In this document: one piece after another, positions 6,703 to 9,457 of the stretch
Layout of the letters: every line of letters begins with the position of its first letter
Numbering within the stretch: position 1 is the stretch's first letter
DNA from: UBA4655 sp044337015
GTDB lineage: Bacteria; Planctomycetota; Planctomycetia; Pirellulales; UBA1268
NCBI GenBank assembly: GCA_044337015.1
Contig: JBIIOJ010000112.1
Location: 1-9,457, forward strand
Direction of reading: 5' to 3'
DNA: 9,457 nt
The notes under the pieces: generated by a model
The model's input: the letters and a program-made list of their open reading frames with translations, nothing else
Database searches by the model: none
Told to the model about the DNA's origin: nothing
Program-made: the position numbers and the translations under genes

Positions 6703-7346
6703 TCGTCGTGGGGCTGACCGGCAGGATCGGCGCGGGGAAGTCGACGGTCGCGGGCCTCTTCGCCGACCGCGGGGCGATCGTAGTCGACGCCGACCAGCTC
6801 GCCCACGAGGTGCTCGGCGAGCCGGAGGTCGCCCGCCTCGTCGCCGCGAGGTTCGGGCCCGGCGTGGTCGCCGCCGACGGCTCGATCGAACGGCGGAGCC
6901 TGGCGAAGCAGGTCTTTGGGCCGACGGCGGAGCATGCCGCGGCGCTCGAGTGCCTCGAGGCGATCATCCATCCGCGGGTGGCCGCCCGGATCGATGCCAT
7001 CCTCGACGCCCGTTCCTCAGGCGACCCGTCCCGGCCGGTCGTTCTCGACGTGCCTCTCCTGCTGAAATCTGGCATCGTCCGACGCTGCACCCACCTCGTG
7101 GAGGTCGTCTGCGACGAGCCGGTACGGCGAGCGAGGCTGGCGGCACGGGGCTGGGATCCCTCGGAAATCGAAGCCCGGGATGCCGCCTGGGACCGCAGCC
7201 AGCCCCGAACGGGGGATGCGGGAACCGGGGAAAGCCCGCCGGCGGCGGAATTTCTGGATACGTCGGGGGACGTGCGCTATACTTCGCAAAAGGTCGATCA
7301 GTTTCTTCGGGCTCTCACCGGTGACGGGCGGGGCCAGAGTGGTTGA
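6699..7346 (+). CDS. coaE: Dephospho-CoA kinase
   Basis: This 215-residue cytoplasmic enzyme phosphorylates dephospho-CoA with ATP, the last step of coenzyme A synthesis. The P-loop GRIGAGKST is at residues 8-16, followed by VDADQLAHEVL, the RRSLAKQVF and IIHPRV helices, and VLDVPLLLKSG, all standard for the family. The ATG overlaps the polA stop as ATGA, and GGGGA sits five to ten bases upstream, so translation is probably coupled to polA. The C-terminal part is divergent: where most members have an R..AQ....K segment followed by AD.VIDN, this one has RDAAWDRSQPRTGDAG and AEFLDTSGD, with an extra Gly/Pro-rich loop between. The end, SQKVDQFLRAL, matches the usual last helix. Activity is likely, though the lid and substrate region differ. 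The 3' end also contains a promoter candidate for rho. Confidence 0.95.
   Translation: MIVVGLTGRIGAGKSTVAGLFADRGAIVVDADQLAHEVLGEPEVARLVAARFGPGVVAADGSIERRSLAKQVFGPTAEHAAALECLEAIIHPRVAARIDAILDARSSGDPSRPVVLDVPLLLKSGIVRRCTHLVEVVCDEPVRRARLAARGWDPSEIEARDAAWDRSQPRTGDAGTGESPPAAEFLDTSGDVRYTSQKVDQFLRALTGDGRGQSG
7255..7283 (+). promoter_or_regulatory. Sigma-70-like promoter candidate for the rho unit
   Basis: TGGATA (7255-7260, four of six matches to TTGACA) and TATACT (7278-7283, five of six to TATAAT) are separated by 17 bases, in an AT-richer patch within very GC-rich DNA. Transcription would start near 7290 and give rho a leader of about 205 bases. The boxes lie inside the coaE coding sequence, and the codons there (VRYTS) may themselves be constrained, so chance cannot be excluded. 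Confidence 0.4.
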
Positions 7347-7433
7347 GCGGCCTACGGGGTTCAGCCCCGCCCTCGGAGCGGTTCCTGCCGTGCAACGCGG
7401 CAGGACGGGCGGAGCCGCGACTTTCATCCTGCC
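7326..7433 (+). promoter_or_regulatory. rho leader with competing hairpins
   Basis: The region spans the end of coaE and most of the 148-base gap before rho. GGGCGGGG (7326-7333) pairs perfectly with CCCCGCCC (7365-7372). TCCTGCCG (7383-7390) pairs with CGGCAGGA (7398-7405). Alternatives compete: GGCAGGA (7399-7405) can also pair with a second TCCTGCC (7427-7433), and GGGCGG (7407-7412) can pair with CCGCCC (7367-7372). rho is autoregulated by attenuation in its leader in enterobacteria, so a folded leader here is plausible. No T-run follows any stem, so none is a standard intrinsic terminator. Confidence 0.35.
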
Positions 7434-7484
7434 TGACAACACTGCCTTTTCCCACCAACCGCGATCGCGCACGCACGTCGTGCC

Positions 7485-7490
7485 AGAGGA
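7485..7490 (+). promoter_or_regulatory. Ribosome binding site that sets the rho start
   Basis: AGAGGA stands four bases before the ATG at 7495. The reading frame stays open upstream to 7180, but that part overlaps coaE in another frame and has no Rho-like residues, so 7495 is the likely start. Confidence 0.5.
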
Positions 7491-7494
7491 TTTC

Positions 7495-8907
7495 ATGCCC
7501 GATACCGATCGGATCCTGCCCGCACCCGCCCCGTCCGAGCGGACCGACATCTCCGAGGAACCTCTCTCGATCGCCGAGGAGATCGCACAGGAGGTGCGTT
7601 CGGGCGACGTCGAGCCCCGCGATCGTTACGAGGCGCTCAAGCAGGGCGACACGCACCTCACGAGCCTCCAGCGGATGACCATGCCGGAGCTCATCGAACT
7701 GGCGCGAAACGAGCACCTCGGCGACGTGACGGGCGTCAAGAAGAACGAACTCGTCTTCCGGATCCTCAAGGAGCGGGTGAAGCTCAACGGCCTGATGTTC
7801 GGCGAGGGAACGCTCGAGATCCTGCCCGACGGCTTCGGGTTCCTCCGCAGCCCCGACTACCACTATCTCTCCTGCCCCGACGACATCTACGTTTCGCCGA
7901 GCCAGATCCGGCGGTTCGGCCTCCGCACTGGCATGAACATCGCCGGCCAGATCCGGCCGCCGAAAGAGAGCGAGCGTTACTTCGCGCTCCTGCGGGTCGA
8001 GGCGATCAACGGCGACGACCCCGCCAAGCTCTCGGCCCGCGTCTTCTTCGACGACCTCACGCCGCTCCATCCCGACGAGCGGATCGTCATGGAGACCGCG
8101 GCCGACGAGCTCTCCACCCGCGTGATCGACATGATCGTGCCGATCGGCTTCGGCCAGCGAGGGCTGATCGTGAGCCCGCCACGGGCCGGCAAGACGATCC
8201 TGATGCAGAAGATGGCGAAGGCCGTGCTCCACAACTACCCCGACGCCTTCGTCATCATGCTGCTGATCGACGAGCGGCCCGAGGAGGTCACCGACATGGA
8301 GCGGCAGGTGAAGGGACCCAACTGCGAGGTGATCAGCTCCACGTTCGACGAGAACGCCTCCCGCCACGTGCAGGTGGCCGAGATGGTCATCGAGAAGGCG
8401 AAGCGGCTCGTGGAGTACGGCCGCGATGTCGTCATCTTCCTCGATTCCATCACGCGGCTGGCGCGGGCGTGGAACTCCGAGGTGCCGAACTCCGGCAAGA
8501 TCCTCTCCGGCGGTGTCGATTCCAACGCCCTTCAGCGGCCGAAGCGGTTCTTCGGCAGCGCCCGCAAGGTGGAGGAGGGGGGCTCGCTCACGATCATCGC
8601 GACCGCGCTCGTCGACACGGGGAGCAAGATGGACGACGTGATCTTCGAGGAGTTCAAGGGTACGGGCAACCTCGAGATCGTGCTCGACCGCCGGCTCGTC
8701 GACAAGCGGGTCTGGCCGGCGATCGACATCAACCGCTCCGGCACCCGCCGCGAGGAAATGCTGCTCGAGCCCGACGAGTACCGCCGCATCAGCGTGCTGC
8801 GAAGGGTACTCAGCGAGATGAACCCGCCCGACGCGATGGAATTGCTGGTGAACCGGCTCGCGAAGACGAAGTCGAATTCCGAGTTCCTCATGAGCCTCAA
8901 GTCGTAG
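7495..8907 (+). CDS. rho: Transcription termination factor Rho
   Basis: Rho is a hexameric RNA-dependent ATPase that binds nascent RNA and ends transcription. The 470-residue protein has an acidic N-terminal extension of about 55 residues before the Rho_N helical region (LTSLQRMTMPELIELAR). The cold-shock-like RNA-binding domain follows (LEILPDGFGFLRS, CPDDIYVSPSQIRRF). The ATPase core has Walker A SPPRAGKT with Lys233, LLIDERPEEVTDM, Walker B FLDSITRLARAWN with Asp317 and Ser318, and the Q- and R-loop segments through GGVDSNALQRPKRFFGSARK and KGTGNLEIVLDRR. The core matches E. coli Rho (419 residues) nearly throughout, with the additional length at the N-terminus. The residues of the bicyclomycin pocket appear kept, so sensitivity is possible but not shown. 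A long leader with alternative hairpins suggests autoregulation. ribH follows after only 14 bases. Confidence 0.98.
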   Translation: MPDTDRILPAPAPSERTDISEEPLSIAEEIAQEVRSGDVEPRDRYEALKQGDTHLTSLQRMTMPELIELARNEHLGDVTGVKKNELVFRILKERVKLNGLMFGEGTLEILPDGFGFLRSPDYHYLSCPDDIYVSPSQIRRFGLRTGMNIAGQIRPPKESERYFALLRVEAINGDDPAKLSARVFFDDLTPLHPDERIVMETAADELSTRVIDMIVPIGFGQRGLIVSPPRAGKTILMQKMAKAVLHNYPDAFVIMLLIDERPEEVTDMERQVKGPNCEVISSTFDENASRHVQVAEMVIEKAKRLVEYGRDVVIFLDSITRLARAWNSEVPNSGKILSGGVDSNALQRPKRFFGSARKVEEGGSLTIIATALVDTGSKMDDVIFEEFKGTGNLEIVLDRRLVDKRVWPAIDINRSGTRREEMLLEPDEYRRISVLRRVLSEMNPPDAMELLVNRLAKTKSNSEFLMSLKS

Positions 8908-8921
8908 CGGCCGCCCTCCCG

Positions 8922-9401
8922 ATGCCCACCATTCTCGAGCCTGCCGGGAGCCTCCCGCCGTCGACCCGGGTCGCCATCGCGGTCTCGCGGTACAACGATT
9001 CGGTCACTTCCCGCCTGCTCGACGCGGCCGTCGCGACGCTCCGGGCCGCGGGAATCGCAGATGGCTCGGTGGACGTGGCCTGGGTTCCCGGCTCCTTCGA
9101 ACTTTCCTTCGCCGCCGACCGGCTGGCGGCGACGGGCCGTTACGCCGCCGTGCTCTGCCTCGGGGCGATCATCCGCGGCGAGACGAGCCACGACCGCCAC
9201 ATCGCGCAGGCCGCGGCGGCCGGCATCGAGGCCTGCGGGCGATCGCGGGGCATCCCGGTGCTCTTCGGCGTGCTCACCTGCGAAACCCTCGCGCAGGCGG
9301 TCGCCAGGGCGGGCGGAGGGCACGGCAACAAGGGGCACGAGTGCGCCGAGGCGGCGATCGCCATGATTCGCCTGACCGCGGTGATTTCCGCACCGTCCTG
9401 A
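8922..9401 (+). CDS. ribH: 6,7-dimethyl-8-ribityllumazine synthase
   Basis: This 159-residue enzyme condenses 5-amino-6-ribitylaminouracil with 3,4-dihydroxy-2-butanone 4-phosphate, the penultimate step of riboflavin synthesis, and usually assembles as pentamers or 60-mers. The family motifs are clear: VAIAVSRYND (Tyr24 and Asn25 at the substrate pocket), WVPGSFELSFAA (54-65), LCLGAIIRGETSHDRHIA with the presumed catalytic His90, IPVLFGVLT, and GNKGHECAEAAIAMI near the end. The catalytic loop reads SHDRH rather than the more common PHFDY/THFEY. No Shine-Dalgarno is visible before the ATG, so translation may depend on ribosomes ending at rho 14 bases upstream. nusB begins nine bases after the stop, the common ribH-nusB pairing. 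Confidence 0.96.
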   Translation: MPTILEPAGSLPPSTRVAIAVSRYNDSVTSRLLDAAVATLRAAGIADGSVDVAWVPGSFELSFAADRLAATGRYAAVLCLGAIIRGETSHDRHIAQAAAAGIEACGRSRGIPVLFGVLTCETLAQAVARAGGGHGNKGHECAEAAIAMIRLTAVISAPS

Positions 9402-9410
9402 GGACCTCCA

Positions 9411-9457
9411 ATGCCCACGCGAAGCCGCGGCCGTGAGATCGCCATGCAGGCGGCCTA
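9411..9457 (+). CDS. nusB: Transcription antitermination factor NusB, N-terminal fragment (cut by window edge)
   Basis: Only 16 residues are visible: MPTRSRGREIAMQAAY. The R..REIAMQA.Y pattern fits the first helix of NusB (R.RA.ELALQALY in many bacteria). GAGG seven bases before the ATG is a fair Shine-Dalgarno. The position right after ribH matches the widespread ribH-nusB order. NusB acts with NusE (S10) on boxA RNA in rRNA transcription. The call rests on a short fragment plus context. Confidence 0.78.
   Translation, partial: MPTRSRGREIAMQAA

Noticed and set aside
7326..7375. tRNA-like sequence (AGAGTGGTTGAGCGGC followed by GGGGTTCAGCCCC)
   Set aside because: It recalls the D and T arms of a Ser/Leu tRNA, but there is no room for an anticodon arm and no CCA end or proper acceptor stem; part of it is coaE coding sequence.
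7180..7494. Longer start for rho
   Set aside because: The extra 105 codons overlap coaE in another frame and look random. ATG 7495 has a Shine-Dalgarno-like AGAGGA.

Overview
The window is GC-rich chromosomal DNA, about 70% GC by eye, read almost entirely from the + strand. It carries seven complete genes and the first 16 codons of an eighth. The best guess for the host is a planctomycete (phylum Planctomycetota). The grounds are the base composition, an archaeal-like diadenylate cyclase next to polA, a Rho protein with a short acidic N-terminal extension, and Ala/Pro-rich exported proteins of no clear family. This is inferred from gene content; no rRNA or other marker is present to prove it.

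Layout. Bases 1-222 hold no convincing gene. They contain a structured, repetitive stretch (13-89) with two related hairpins, each with a GGA loop, followed by a second inverted repeat (152-180). Next come two genes for exported proteins: a small HEAT-repeat putative lipoprotein (223-915) and a 592-residue secreted protein with a Pro/Lys-rich linker and an alpha/alpha-toroid-like C-terminal domain (1087-2865). After a 69-base gap lies a c-di-AMP synthase of the DacZ/DisA_N type (2935-3864), then polA (3901-6702) and coaE (6699-7346, ATGA overlap with polA). A 148-base leader with alternative GC-rich pairings precedes rho (7495-8907), which is followed closely by ribH (8922-9401) and the start of nusB (9411 to the window edge).

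How the genes fit together. The diadenylate cyclase, polA and coaE look like one transcription unit linking nucleotide second-messenger synthesis, DNA repair/replication and coenzyme A synthesis. rho, ribH and nusB look like a second unit that places a termination factor and an antitermination/rRNA transcription factor on either side of lumazine synthase. A TGGATA-17-TATACT promoter candidate inside the 3' end of coaE could start the rho unit and would give it a leader of about 200 bases.

The core genes are ordinary housekeeping genes. The points most worth a second look are the diadenylate cyclase beside polA and its RHW (not RHR) motif, the loss of all proofreading residues in Pol I, the possible switch-like rho leader, the GGA-loop hairpin repeats at the left edge, and the unrecognised secreted toroid-like protein. 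I see no mobile element, CRISPR array, tRNA or rRNA.
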